Shown: one piece after another, positions 25,690-37,382 of the stretch
Layout of the letters: every line of letters begins with the position of its first letter
How positions within the stretch are numbered: position 1 is the stretch's first letter
Assembly (NCBI GenBank): GCA_014529385.2
Contig: CM043958.1
Span: 75,899,169-75,963,168, forward strand
Direction of reading: 5' to 3'
Length of the DNA stretch: 64,000 bases
Source of the DNA: Adiantum capillus-veneris
Taxonomy: Eukaryota; Streptophyta; Polypodiopsida; Polypodiales; Pteridaceae
Notes under the pieces: model-generated
Database searches by the model: none
Told to the model about the DNA's origin: nothing
What the model saw: only the letters and a program-made list of their open reading frames with translations
Position numbers and translations under genes: made by a program

Positions 25690-25925
25690 TTGGTTGTCGT
25701 CCCTACTTGTGAGAACATACCTAGAGCATATGTACCTAGAGTTGACGGAAAGACCATTAAATACAATGACGCATATAGACAGAAATGCATACAAAGCCAC
25801 GTGAATACAATATCTATTATAAAATGGAGAAAGGTTGTTTGAATACAATATTTATGGCTTTAAGAGGTCTCTCTCTCATCCTCGCAAAGCTCAGCATAAC
25901 TTCCTATATCTATATAGATCTCTCC

Positions 25926-26017
25926 GTTCAAATAGATGCCCTCTGTTTCATTTTGTAGATCCTTTGCATGCGTTCAAATAGATGCCCTCTGTTTCATTTT
26001 GTAGATCCTTTGAATGC
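25926..26017 (+). repeat. 46-bp tandem duplication
   Basis: Two near-identical units, 25926-25971 and 25972-26017 (GTTCAAATAGATGCCCTCTG...). They lie at the 3' end of the TNP2-type gene and affect its last codons and 3' flank. Confidence 0.9.
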
Positions 26018-27666
26018 ACCCCATAGAGAGTAGCATCTTGATGATCGTCTGGTAGCACCTCAACGGCTTCTGATTGAGCATCTTCTCCAATATCCTCCAT
26101 TGATGCCGCTATGATTGGCACATGGTAGCCTTCATACATTCGTGCACTACGAGGGGCTACCTCTATGATGTACCACCAGTTTTATGCAGACTTTATAGGA
26201 TGAAATATGACCTGCCAGACCCACATAACTTACCTGAGAGCTTCCAAGCACATAACTTCTAAAATTGGATGTTAACTATTTACATACTTACTTGTTCACA
26301 ATGCTCGGGTAGTACAAAAGTGTCTCTTAGGTCAATCCATTTCTTAGTTGAATCCACCTCAAGAAAACCAGACTCACAGTAGTGTTGCGACCCTCCATGA
26401 TTATCTTGAACCATTGCACATCGAACAAGTCGACAAAAAATCCTTTATAATCGATCCTCAAAATCTCTTGTAGCGTGCAAAAGTAAGTAAGTTCCACCAC
26501 CACAAGATCTTCATAAGAGGACCGTCGTCGACTAGACTGTTTAAATTCTGCCATGATTTCACAATCTTGAGTAAAACGCTTTTTGTCGATCCGTTCCACC
26601 CGAAAATGCAGACCTTTACACCATGCTCCTATGGATGAATTATACTACAACCAACAAGATTATGAGTGTCCGTTCAAACATCTAGAAAGTCACTAGACGT
26701 ACATTGCAAACTTACCTAGGTCGCGCAACCTCGAGAGTACTCCCACTCCTCCTCAATCACTTCTTCACCGCACTGTTGTGTGTTTTTCAATTGGTTGTGC
26801 AACCATCTTAAGCTCATGAATGTTGGTAGGCTCTCCAGACCCGTCGGATAGTGTATCGGTGGTCGTCTTCCGCGTCTCCACTCGATTCGTGTCCTTTGTC
26901 GCTCTTGCTTTGCATCTTCATATTGTGAAATCCACTTTTGCATCACTGGATTGTGAAGCATGCAAAATCGGTTGATTTTAGCCTCTAGATCTTCCATCAT
27001 CTTCTTCTCAATATCGAGATTGGACCTGACAATCCCAGATATGCGTTCATCATCTATGGTTCGCCATAGTGTGTCCCGGGATTCTATCAACTCCATCTAG
27101 TCACTCTCCAATGTACACTAGGGACTCTGATACCAGCCAACCTTCTACCATGCTACCCTCCGGACGTTGAGAAGAACCAGAAGAAGAAACTCTCAACTTT
27201 GTCTGCATGTTGAGAAGAACCAGGAGCGTCTTCAATCTAGACACACGTGGTCCATCATACAATGGCGTATCGGCTTCACTTTTCATATCATCATAGATAA
27301 GCCTTTCTGAATCCATGATCATCTCGATCATTTCATTGGGAATGTAGTCTGCATGATCATCTCCCAAGCTGTCAAAGGCTACATCTTGTGGCCTCACATA
27401 TATGCTCCTTGACCAAAGCGCCTGTGAATACATCTATTGGGTTGCAAGATTGCTGCATGTTGGCTAGCGTTAGAGTCCGACGAGTTATAATTGGCAACAA
27501 CTCTATCTATAATAAATGGATTGAACTCGCCAAATTCGCGAACATGCTGCAAAGAAACGCGTCTTGTCCGTCGCACAACATGCTTGCATTGATAACAAGG
27601 ACATAAGATCCTCGTTGAGAGATAGGTGTTTCCATTAGATGGCCCCACATCCTCGTCACTACTCAT
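25948..27666 (-). pseudogene. CACTA (En/Spm) TNP2-type transposase, catalytic core deleted
   Basis: Starts at ATG 27666. A transposase-associated zinc-like region (RILCPCYQCKH, about 27610) is followed, after a frame change, by SEADTPLYDGPRVSRLKTLL (about 27265), the usual TNP2 entry (D..LY.G....SKL..L). The frame then jumps straight to RPEGSMVEGWLVSESLVYIGE (about 27140), the end of DUF4218. The whole DDE core, normally several hundred residues, is therefore missing. After a stop and an exon ending at 26716 (GTAAGT donor), a DUF4216-like exon (26628-26292) has ELTYFCTLQEILRIDYKGFF and VDLFDVQWFKI. The last exon, from 26211, has WWYIIEVAPRSARMYEG. Splice sites are well formed. Stops and frame changes make it non-functional. 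Confidence 0.75.
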
Positions 27667-28309
27667 AATGAGGGTAAAAACCTTATAATTTTGACAACAA
27701 ATTTAATCTTCTATTGGCATTCTCTGTCTTCTCTCTCTCTCTCTCTTTGTTCACACTGTAAACTACCTCACATTCTCTAATCATGTCCAATCCCTGCACA
27801 CCTCGGTTTAGAGGTGCACGAAGATCAGAACCATTGGGTTATAATCTCGTCTTTATTGGTCAATGCCTATATTTGTGGGTACAAGAAATCTACACACCCA
27901 CGTCTACATGATAGTGCATGTAGTGGACAAAACCCCTTTGCCTCTTCTCTAGCTGTAGCATTTCACAGCATTTTCACAGTAGATCTTTGTTCGAGGGATT
28001 ACTTAACACATTACATGTTGGCCTCCAATCTGAGTATCATGCAAATGAAAGCTTTCCAGCTTAAGGTGGCATCCGTAGAGAGGAAGAGAGGGACCATTGT
28101 TCGTCTAACTCTAATTTTTTTACCGTAATCTCGAAGGTAGACACTAATATAAAAACTCAATCCAAAATCTAATCTTAAATATAACCTAATTGAACATGTG
28201 GTGATTCGCAGCTAATTGAATATGGTTAGTGTGTGAGTTAATAGGTGTCAGATTCTGATGGGAATATACATATTGTTGTGTAACTAGTGTTTGCTCTTTG
28301 GGCAAAGCG
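27667..28309. other. Flank of the CACTA element, no gene seen
   Basis: Expected to hold the 5' end of the transposon, but no CACTA terminus or TCGCTA array was found by eye. It contains a short (CT)n run near 27732-27747. Confidence 0.4.
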
Positions 28310-28736
28310 CAACTTAATAGACATGCACTAAAATCTAACTTAAATCTACAAAAAGCTAGTCCATCGAATATAAATCTAGATTTAATTTAATCTTAAACTC
28401 AAAATAAACCTAAATCTAATCTAATTTAACGTAAATCTAAATCTAATCTACCGTAAGTTTAATTTAACATAAATCTAACTCAAAATAAACTTAAATCTAA
28501 TCTAATCTAACCTAAATAAACATAAATCTAATGTAACGTAAATCTAAATCTAACCTAATCTTAAACTCAAAGTAAACCTAAATCTAATCTAATCTAACAT
28601 AAATCTAAATCTACCATAAAGCTAATCTAACATAAATAAACCTAAATCTAACCTAACGTAAATCTAGCTCAAAATAAACTTAAATCTAATCTAATCTAAC
28701 CTAAATAAACCTAAATCAAATCTAACCTAAATCTAA
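28310..28736 (+). repeat. G-poor imperfect repeat of AAATCTAA/CCTAAA motifs
   Basis: About 430 bp made almost wholly of TAAATCTAATCTAACCTAAA variants, with very few G on this strand. Interrupted telomere-like steps (CCTAAA) occur but there is no regular CCCTAAA array. It abuts the broken end of N2 gag at 28737. Confidence 0.8.
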
Positions 28737-30170
28737 ATCTCCATCTGGAACTGGTTCCATAAGAGCTTGGGCCTTTTGAATGAGCTCCTTGCACATTTGC
28801 AACTTCTCTTTTTCATACCCTAGATGAGGATATGTCACCTATCTATCCTCTTGGGTTTGGTTGGGTTTTAGCCTAGCTTCATAGGCCTTCAAAATTGCAT
28901 CTAAAGGTTCAAAGACTTTTTCCACTAAGACTGAACCTCCCAAGTTAGTCTTTGACTCTTTAGGTCCCTTTGCATTTTTGTTCCTTTCTTTCTCTTGTCT
29001 AAGCTGCTCTCTTGTTTGATTCAACTCAGTTTCCAAAGCCGCTTTCTCCTTCAGCCTCTTCACTTTCATTTTGTCTCGTTTGCCTTTCCATGGTCTTCTT
29101 TCGAAGGTTCTCACTGATATGTTCTCAATTTTTTTTTGAATAGGCAATGTGGCTTTTTCAGTTGGTTTGTTTTTGGCATCTTCTTGAGCTTGAGCTTGAG
29201 TCATCACGTTTAAAGGAATGGCAGATTCTACCTTGGATCCGCTTGAAGAAGGCATCATTGTTGCTTTCCCTTTGTAGTTTGGATTTTTAGGACAGTGTTG
29301 GCGTAGATGGTCGGTCCCACAACCATCACAGAACACAAATAATTCTATTTGTGGACCCTTGTTTGGATACTTCGTGCCCAGTGATCACCTCCACACTCAT
29401 AGCATGGACCTTCTTGTTTCATAGCTGGTGATCCAGCCGATGGTTGTTCTTGCCTTGTGAGGATGTTCTTTGAATCATACTCCTCATGATTGGCTATGAA
29501 CATGAGCGTATTTGCATCCATGGAGTACTGGTTTCTCATGGGTTTTGTTTGTAGCCTTCATTTATTCTTCTAATCACCCCCTCGACCACTTGATCAATGA
29601 TCGGTTCCCAAGGAGTTTGAACATCTCTATTTGTTATTTATTTTCTCTTTAGAGATGAGGCACTACTAGTTGCATTGTCTGTATCTTGAGTCACCTCTCC
29701 GTAGGCCTGACAATTGTCAACTACATATAGAGATTCTCCAGTGACTTGGCCAAATGTTGTGCATCCTTTCAAATGTAGGTCCTTTTGGAGGGTTTCATTT
29801 TTCAAGCCCTTTATGAAGAGAATTGATAGTCTTTCATCTTGTGGTAGCTCTCTCATAGGACATCTCTCTATGTACTGTTTGAAGCAAAGTAAAGCTTTCT
29901 TCACTCTTTTGTTCTTTTTCTGTTTGAAAGCATAGATTTGGGACACTGTGTTGTGTTTGATTCCCCTTTTCAAGAACTCCTCTGTAAACTCTTGTAAGTG
30001 TTGTGCTATGTTGGAAAATCATCCCTATTCAATGGTTGGAACCAAGTCAAAGCTGTTCCTTCCAATGTTAACCCAAATCCCTCATATTGAGTATGAAAAT
30101 CTATAATCTGTTCAGCTCTCAGAACTTTTTTGAAGACTGAGACATGAGCATATGGATCCTTCGATCCATT
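28737..30170 (-). pseudogene. gag: Gypsy-like family N, copy N2: gag (broken and truncated)
   Basis: Minus-strand paralogue of N1 gag. In order it has RGIKHNTVSQIYAFKQ and FKQYIERCPMRELP (capsid, about 29960-29830), then zinc knuckles CYECGGDH (about 29410) and CDGCGTDHLRQHC (about 29300). A basic, glutamine-rich coiled-coil-like segment (KEKAALETELNQTREQLRQ) and GGSVLVEKVFEPLDAILKAY follow (about 28920). The knuckles have CX2CX3HX4C spacing, as in N1. Frame changes near 29340, 29580 and 29990 break it. Coding similarity ends at 28737, where the AAATCTAA repeat starts, so everything downstream (protease onwards) is lost. Confidence 0.8.
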
Positions 30171-30212
30171 ATATCTTGTCTTGACACATTGAGCAACTTG
30201 ATATGGTCTTAG

Positions 30213-30752
30213 TCATTGTGGTCCAATCACTAATCTAACCATTTTGTGGTCTCTTGGAAAGATGTTTGTTGCTCTCTCCTCTCGTCTTGGAGGAAATCCT
30301 AGTGGAATCCTCTCTGATGTGTACTCTTGCATCATTTTTGTCCAAAAGTAAGTAGAGATTGGAGCGCCCTTGTATGTGTGTCTCCCTAGGTCAATTGGAT
30401 CGACAAGTTTGTACTCACATCCATACTTATCTACCATCCAAACTTGCACTCCATGGACATCCAAATATGTGAAGGCATAGAGGTTCTTATGGGTGGTCAA
30501 CTCTCTAGCATAGAGTTCTACACATTTGTAGAAGATGTGTGGATCCCCATTTGTGAATCTGTATAATCCATCGTGAGAAAAATCCGTAAGCACCTTCATG
30601 GATTCATTGGCTTTGATGAATCTCACATTTGGTCTGTTGATCAAAGGATGCCTATCCTCTAGGTATTCTCCCAATCCAATTGTTGTCAGCATTGCATCGT
30701 TTTTCATGTCACTCAGTGGAGTAGAGAACTCTAGTGGTGGATGATTTGTCAT
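30213..30752 (-). pseudogene. Family N upstream domain, copy N2
   Basis: An open stretch of about 180 codons from ATG 30752, just upstream of N2 gag. It shares HPLINRPNVRFIKAN, GLYRFTNGDPHIFY and YAREL with the domain upstream of N1 gag (42631-42924). It goes on with LDVHGVQVWMVDKYGCEYKL and ends in a proline/arginine-rich linker. No known family was recognised. It may be the N-terminal part of Gag or a separate product. More coding-like sequence with stops lies upstream to about 31000. Confidence 0.55.
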
Positions 30753-31399
30753 GGTCAAGGCTCACTTAAATCTCTCAAGGAAGTCCTTCACAATCTCACT
30801 TTGGCTTTGTGGAACTTTTCCCTTGCTGCCCCTGATCAAGTCTCTCAGAAGTCAAGAATTTGTAACCATTTCTAAAGGAAATATATTTTTGGCCATCCAT
30901 TTTTCCTTTGTCAATATTAGGGTAAGTTCATAAGCATTTATGTACAATATTTGATTAGTGACAACAATGTCCGTTACCAACTTGGATTGTATTCACTCGA
31001 TACTCCCAACAAGCAAGGGTTTATGCTCAGGTGGTCTAAACCTGGGGTTCCCTGCAGCATAATTATACCAAGCTCAAACAATATTAGGTACAATAAAATC
31101 CGTAGACATCAATCTTTTCTTTTCTCCACCATTATGTGTGGTAGTGAAAAGACTTTGCACTTCCACTCCAATTTGGAAATGCTCCTCACCATAAGGCGGG
31201 AGAGTATATCCGCCCATATCCCTTTAGGTGAGATGTCAGTCATCTACACACACACTCCATCACTCAAGTAGTTAGAATGATAATTTAACCAAGATTCAAA
31301 CTCAAATATTATATCCTCAAAACAATATGTGTTATATCAAAATCAAATTTTAATAACCACAAAAGACCAAAAAGGTACATAGTGTTTTTAAGGAGATAC

Positions 31400-33060
31400 A
31401 TAAATACAAAAGGGTCCTGCAAACCAATTCTTGTTCCCTACAACTGAGGCTCTACCCCTATATTTGTTCACATCTCAAGTGTCAAAGTTTAGAGCTTCAA
31501 CTTGTGCACAAAAAGCCACGTATTTCTTTTCGTACCATTCTTTCCCCCGTGATAATCCATTATAGCAATTTACATGAGCATGTCGTTCATTTACATCATT
31601 TCCTGAAGAAATATCTACTCAAGTTCACTTCCATTGGTTGTGCTTGGGCAAAGTCACTAATGCATGTGGGTTTCTCATAGTCATCAAAGGCAATGGTGAC
31701 ATTGTGAGGGTTGTATTTGAGAATAGTTCCATAGACTCTATTAAATCAATCCTGGGGTACATAATAGAATTGGTTTCCACTGTTTGACTTCTTCTATACT
31801 CTGATTATGATCTTCTCACAAAAGCCATATCTTTGGTTTAGCATAAGGGCCTTCTTACTAAGTATGAGTTCTCAACTCGGTATGTCCAAAAGAGAACATA
31901 AGTTAATGTAAAGAACATATCCTTGCACTTTAACATGACCTTCTTGAATCTTTTCCTTTACCCAAAGCTATGGGTTGGTCATAAACCTATCGGAAACTTG
32001 TGTTCTATGTTCAGGTTGAGTGCTTCAACATATAACTTTTGTGCTATGTAAGTGTTCGGTACAAGGTAGTTTCTAGTCCTCTTTGAAACTCGAACCACTT
32101 TAATTCCCCAATGGAGACTAAATCCAACCACATAATTGAAAAATACTCTTTGTGCAAAGCCACTCAAGAGTTCATCTAGACAATTTAGAAGATCCATATA
32201 AAACAAGATAGGGAGAGAGATAAAACTTAGTACACATAAGAACCAAAAATGAGTCTATGCTTCTTTTTTTCATCAAAGTGTGTAGAGATGGAACATATGT
32301 ATTGAGTGATAAAAATGATGTAATATGCTTTCTATTCTTTTTAATCTGGCGATAATGAATAGCAATATTGTTCCTATGTTCTTTGATCTCTTGAACCTTA
32401 TCTATCGGCAATGAAGAATTTCTTTTCCTATTCTAACTATTACATTTTTCAAGGGTAGCAATCTTCAAAAAGTTGTAGAAGTTTTGTCATATATCTTGAG
32501 CACAACAATTGGGAACTAAAAGTTGAGGATGTATACAAGGTGTGCATACAATCTATGCTATCCAAGGGCTATGGCTATAAGACCATCATAATCCCATGCA
32601 AAAGCACAATCACCATTTAAGTGTGTATTGTGTATAAGAGAGAAATCTCTTGGGTAGATTTTCTCTACCTCATGATTAGCCACAAAGGTATCTTTTAACA
32701 CCAGCTGCTGCATCTCTTGCTCCTCTATCTCGTGAGAACACGAGATAAGCCTCTCATAGATTTGATCTTGCTTAGAGCCGTTGTCAACATAAACCTACAA
32801 GGAGAGATCAATTAGTACAACAGGTTCATCAAACCCCATTCATTATCGATAGACCCATCCTCCTTGCCAATAAGCACATTCAAGGCTTCTAAATTTGTAA
32901 ATGGAGCTACAAAGTCTTGATTTGCGTACTCACGTATAGATACTACATCCTCCTCAATAGACATATCTTCAACTACAACCTCAATCCCTATCACCAATTG
33001 CACTTCTAGTCCATTGGCAACTGATTGTTGAACCACCTACTTTGGCAGATCTTCTACTAG
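31400..33060 (-). pseudogene. Coding-like remnant of unknown protein
   Basis: Several minus-strand stretches look like decayed protein code. From 33036 there is an acidic segment (VVVEDMSIEEDVVSIREY, LEALNVLIGKEDGSI). Then comes an exon-like block of about 78 codons after a CTTGTAG acceptor (about 32797-32570), containing QIYERLISCSHEIEEQEM and AFAWDYDGLIAIAL. Lower down (31.6-32.2 kb) are LHWGIKVVRVSKRTRNYLVP and MSPLPLMTMRNPHALV. I do not recognise the protein. It lies in the long leader of N2 and may be an older insertion. Confidence 0.35.
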
Positions 33061-33684
33061 CTTGGAAACCAATGCTTTCTATTTTTGCGGGCGCATCCTC
33101 AACCATCACATCATCAATAAAGAAAGACATGAACTCGTCCCATACCTTCCAAGACTCCAAGTTGCATCAAAAGAGTGCAATTTAGGTAATATCTCCTTAT
33201 CCTTGACACAAAATGGTACACACTCCAAGGATGCATCTACATTATCCCTAGAGATTCTAATATTAGAGAGACCTCTTCATGGCCACATACCAACTTTGGA
33301 AACAGATGGACCTTTGCATGGTGCTCATGGTAGGGCTTCTCACCCTCTTGTGTTAGCAAACCATTATTTTCTCTATGCTTTCAAAGTGTTGTACCATTTT
33401 CCGTTTTGGCTTTATTTTGTACCGTTTAGTTTGTTTTTGTTTCATGTTTCATTTCAGTACTTAGGAGTAGAATAAGTAGAAACTACCACCATCAAATTTG
33501 GGCTAAAATATTGAGGGAAAAAAGAGTGAAAACCATATTTTGCAAAAATGACCATAAGTCTAAAATTATGAAAATTTGATGATAGAGACCTCAAAAGTGA
33601 TCCAAATCCAAAATTTTGTCGATCAAGGGCATCAACAGACTATTTAGAAGCAATTTGGAAAGTGTGGCAAGAATCTGTGAAGAA

Positions 33685-35517
33685 ACATGGATCGGATCCA
33701 TGTACCCTAGAGACCAAATTTGCAAAAAAGTGACCAGTTACATTGAGCATCATTGGGACATTGCTCTCATCAAGTTGTCTCGAAAGAAAAAGTCAAAAAT
33801 CACATCAGAATTGACTGTTAGGGAAAAAACAACCAAAATAGGGATTCAGACACAAAATTGGGTAAATGTTAAGATTTTGGGATCCAAATTCAAAAAAGGG
33901 TGAGATTTGGCTTCTACAGGGCATAAAGAACCAACATAACAAAATTCACCAAAAAATGCTATGAAACATGGATCGTAATCCATGTACTGTTTTGACATTT
34001 GTTGCTGATATTTGACAAGTACATCCTTGATAACTAGTGGAACAACTTTGCCAAAAGGGACCATGTCAAAAAATTGAAGAAAGTTGGTCAAAATAGCCAA
34101 ATACAAGAACTAGTTAAATACAGCGGGGCAGACATAAAAACTCACTTTTGACTAGGAAAAATTTGTCCAAATTAAAAAAGATTTGGGGAAGAGTATCACC
34201 ATAACATGGACTACAAGCTGAGCAAGTTTCATGTCAAAATGTGGTCAAACATGGATCGCGATCCATGTACCTCATGAAAAAAATTTGAAAACTTTTTGGC
34301 TGAGTTTTGAGCAGTAGGTAGCTAAGACATGGGCAAACACTTTTCCGAAAAGAACCATATGCAAAAAAGTTGCAAAAAGTGGTCAAAAGAGCCAAAAATA
34401 GAACATTGTCAAAATTGTCATAGGAGACTGTAAAAGTCAGTTTTGGTAGGGCAAAACTTATCCAAATTCCAAAAAAAATTGTGAGCAGTCTACAAAGATC
34501 ATAATCTATCAGCACACCAAAAATTCAAGTCCAAAAGTGGTGGAACATGGATCGCGATCCATGTACCTCTGAGAAATTTTTAGAAAAATAAATTTCAAGC
34601 AGAGACCATTATAAACAAAAGTCTCCAAAGAAATTTTGTCAGAAAAGTTCAAAAAGTGGGTGAAAAGAGCCAAAAGCACTGCAAAGAGGAAGACCGTAAA
34701 ACAGACCTAGGGATTGACTTTTGCCTGACCTAAAATGATCCAAATCACATAAAAACCATATGGCAGGGATCAGTGGACCAAGGGCTAGCTGTGTGCCAAG
34801 TTTTATTTCCATCTGACACATAGGTACATGGATCACGATCCATGTTCCTTTGTCACAAACTGATATCAAACTTGCATCATAGCTAGAGGACATCACAAGG
34901 AGTCTAGTGGTCTTTTCAAAAGTGAATTTGGATATAAAAAAACCAGACCAGAAGCGAAGAACTTCCAAGTACTCTCACAAAGTGCAAGAACTCACTTAAT
35001 TTTCAATCCAGAGGTCAATTTTCAAAAATTTCGATACCATAGGACCTACTAATCATGCTGATTCTAATGGTACTAAAAAAAGTTAATTTGGGATCCAAAC
35101 ATGGATCACGATCCATGTACCCATAGTGACAGCTGGACTTGAAACTTTCCATACCACTAATGCATACATAAGGAAACACATCCCCAAGTCTAGTTTTGGA
35201 AAAAAATGAGCAAATTTGGGTCAAAAAGGAGCAAAACAAGTGACAGACAGAAAACCACTGTGCAAACCTAGTACTGGGCATTTGACCTGTCAAGCCAAGT
35301 CCAAATTCAAAAAGATTTGAGATTTAGGTTGTGCACACAGATTTGCAACAAGCTACCAAGAGGGCAAGTCCAAATGTGGTTGAACATGGATTGCGATAGA
35401 TGTACCTTAACCTCAGAATTTGCTGAAACTTGGTATATAGCCTACACATGACCTTATCTACACACAGTGAAAATTTGGAAAAAAAATTTGAGAGGGAACA
35501 TGGATCGCGATCCATGT
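33685..35517. repeat. Palindrome array family 1: ACATGGATCGCGATCCATGT, about 280-bp period
   Basis: Eight palindromes start at 33685, 33966, 34249, 34545, 34826, 35099, 35384 and 35498. Those at 34249, 34545 and 35498 are perfect 20-bp palindromes; the rest have one to four central or arm changes. Spacings are 281, 283, 296, 281, 273, 285 and 114 bp. Sequence between them is much less conserved. Most are followed by ACC. The array lies upstream of N2 gag on the minus strand. Confidence 0.95.
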
Positions 35518-35841
35518 ACCTCTCAGCATAGTGAGGGTATCTCACTTGGTGATCTTGTAGATATACTTGAGTACATCCCAAATCTCAAGTTTGAGCTGAA
35601 AATACCTCCTTGAGACCAAGATACAAGCCAAAGTTCCTATTTTCTGGTCCTGAGACTGTTTTGAGTGTTGTTTCAAGTGCAGCTCACTAAAATTGCTCTA
35701 ACTTTTGATAGACAGCTCTGAATTGAGCCAGGTATAGCGAGGAAGAAAGCTTGTGGGCAATAGCAAACACTTTAAGGAGGTGAATTCTAGAGGTGAATTT
35801 TACCAGGTTTCCTAGATCCAAACTTTTAGGGTACCCCAAAA

Positions 35842-35949
35842 TCATCTTCATTACTTCATCACCATCTTCATGTGGAATCTTTACAAAATCTTTGAGGAAT
35901 CTTAATGGAATCTTTGTGGAAACGTTGTTGAAAGGGCGTCCTTTCAACA
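35842..35949 (-). repeat. Start of LTR (108 bp), probably the truncated 3' LTR of N1
   Basis: Nearly identical to 46586-46693, the first 108 bp of the N1 5' LTR. Begins on the minus strand with TGTTGAAAGG and is preceded by a polypurine tract. Similarity stops at about 35842, beyond which the palindrome-containing leader of N2 begins. It could equally be a shared LTR between tandem N1 and N2 that was later rearranged. Confidence 0.75.
35926..35949 (-). repeat. 10-bp inverted repeat at the LTR tip
   Basis: TGTTGAAAGG-ACGC-CCTTTCAACA forms a hairpin with a 4-nt loop at the very start of the LTR. The same hairpin is at 46670-46693. Confidence 0.9.
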
Positions 35950-35961
35950 CTCTCCCCCTCC
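35950..35961 (-). promoter_or_regulatory. Polypurine tract of N1
   Basis: The minus strand reads GGAGGGGGAGAG directly before the LTR start TGTTGAAAGG, the normal position of the plus-strand primer in LTR retrotransposons. Confidence 0.75.
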
Positions 35962-37382
35962 AAATTCTTGTCGTCCCCGACCCTATGTCTTTGCTGGCCT
36001 TGACGAGTTCTTGATGTCTTGGTGTTGGTTGAAGTTGTTGTGGCAGCCTCTTCTGCATTTGGTTTCTTTGCGTGATATTAAAGCTGCCTTGAAGTTGTAT
36101 CTGTAGTGTATCTGAAGCCTAGAACTCTCCCCCTCCGATTGGTTGTTGTACCTTGAATTGCATGAGGTTGTATCGACTTGTTGGTGCTAGAGGTCGTTGT
36201 CATTGTAGCTCTAGTTTTCTTTTCTTGTGGTTGTTATCTTGCAGTCGTACCTGTAAGTTGACTTGAAGCTTTGTCAAGCTGTTTTTTGGCCTCTCCCTTT
36301 GGACTTGTCAGTAGATTTTCAATTAGTAGTGTGGGGATATCGTGGTTCTTCTTGTTTTTGTTGTTATAAAAAATAAAAGAGTAAAAGTAAAATGTAGCGT
36401 ATATAAAAAATGAAGGTCTTAGATACCTGGCTAAGACTAAAGGGAAAAACCCAGTGGGAAAAAATGTTGTTAGTCATAATTAAATGCGAGGCTATATGTA
36501 CTTAGGTTCTGATGTTATAGAGTTATGTTGAGTTAAAATACATATGGCCATATGGCTACTAGTATGGGCTTGATATACATGGATAAGTGTTAGTAGCTTG
36601 AAGTCAGAGTCATTGCTGTTGAGCAAAGGCTTATAAAACCTGTTTCCGCTTGGTCATCGTCATTTGTTTGTGTGAGTGCATGGGTGGAATAAAAAAGAGT
36701 GCCTAATGCATATGTCCAATGATGGGACATCTATATGCTTGCACAAAGTTATGCATGTTAAACAAGATGCGGTGTGAGCGAAGAGTATTGATGGGTTCTT
36801 CATGGAGTTAGTGTAGCGAGAAAAACATATAACATGAGTGCTTCAAAAGCTTTCACTACTCACAAGAAGGGTTTTTGCTGTTGAAGTTTCTCGACTCTTC
36901 CTCACTGTGTCAAGTGCGTGAGTTTTTTTTTTCTCTTCTTTTTGGACTATTCCGCCTTCTCTATCTTATATATTATATGGACTTTGACTCTTATGCTCAC
37001 CTCTTCCAGCATGAGCGACATGACTTTATGTATGCTCAACTCTCCAGCTTAAGCTTATACCTATTAGCTAGACTCATAGACCACAGAAAAATATTAACTT
37101 GAAGCTTGGGTCTGACACTTTGCTCATTTAGTGGCTTAGTTGCCCGACTCTAGACTCTTATGCCATGTAAGTTTAATGGCAACTTGGACTTACCTGATCA
37201 CGACGTGAAATCCAATTCCATATGCTTTTGATGTTTAGGCCTTTCTCGTTAGTTTCTGTTTGAGATGCCATGTTGTCCAATACATTGGCATATATCCGCT
37301 CTTCATTCCTTGGTAGCAAATTGTGGTCGCTTGATGAGACAGGTAATGATGTTGAAGCAATGGTTGATGAAGTCTTCTTCTT
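35962..37382. other. N1 3' region without RT or integrase
   Basis: No reverse transcriptase, RNase H or integrase motif is seen in either strand between the last N1 open frame and the polypurine tract. AT-rich, with short open frames only. Confidence 0.6.

Noticed and set aside
27122-27140. TGGTATCAGAG sequence on the minus strand, identical to a plant PBS
   Set aside because: It lies inside the TNP2-type coding sequence (VEGWLVSESL) with no LTR beside it, so it is a chance match.
28310-28736. Interstitial telomere repeat
   Set aside because: CCTAAA steps occur, but the plant CCCTAAA heptamer is not tandemly repeated.
33062-33475. 137-codon plus-strand frame
   Set aside because: No motif, and the minus strand over the same area looks more like decayed coding sequence.
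33685-35517. CRISPR-like array
   Set aside because: Repeats are palindromes 280 bp apart in a plant retroelement leader. CRISPR spacing and context do not fit.
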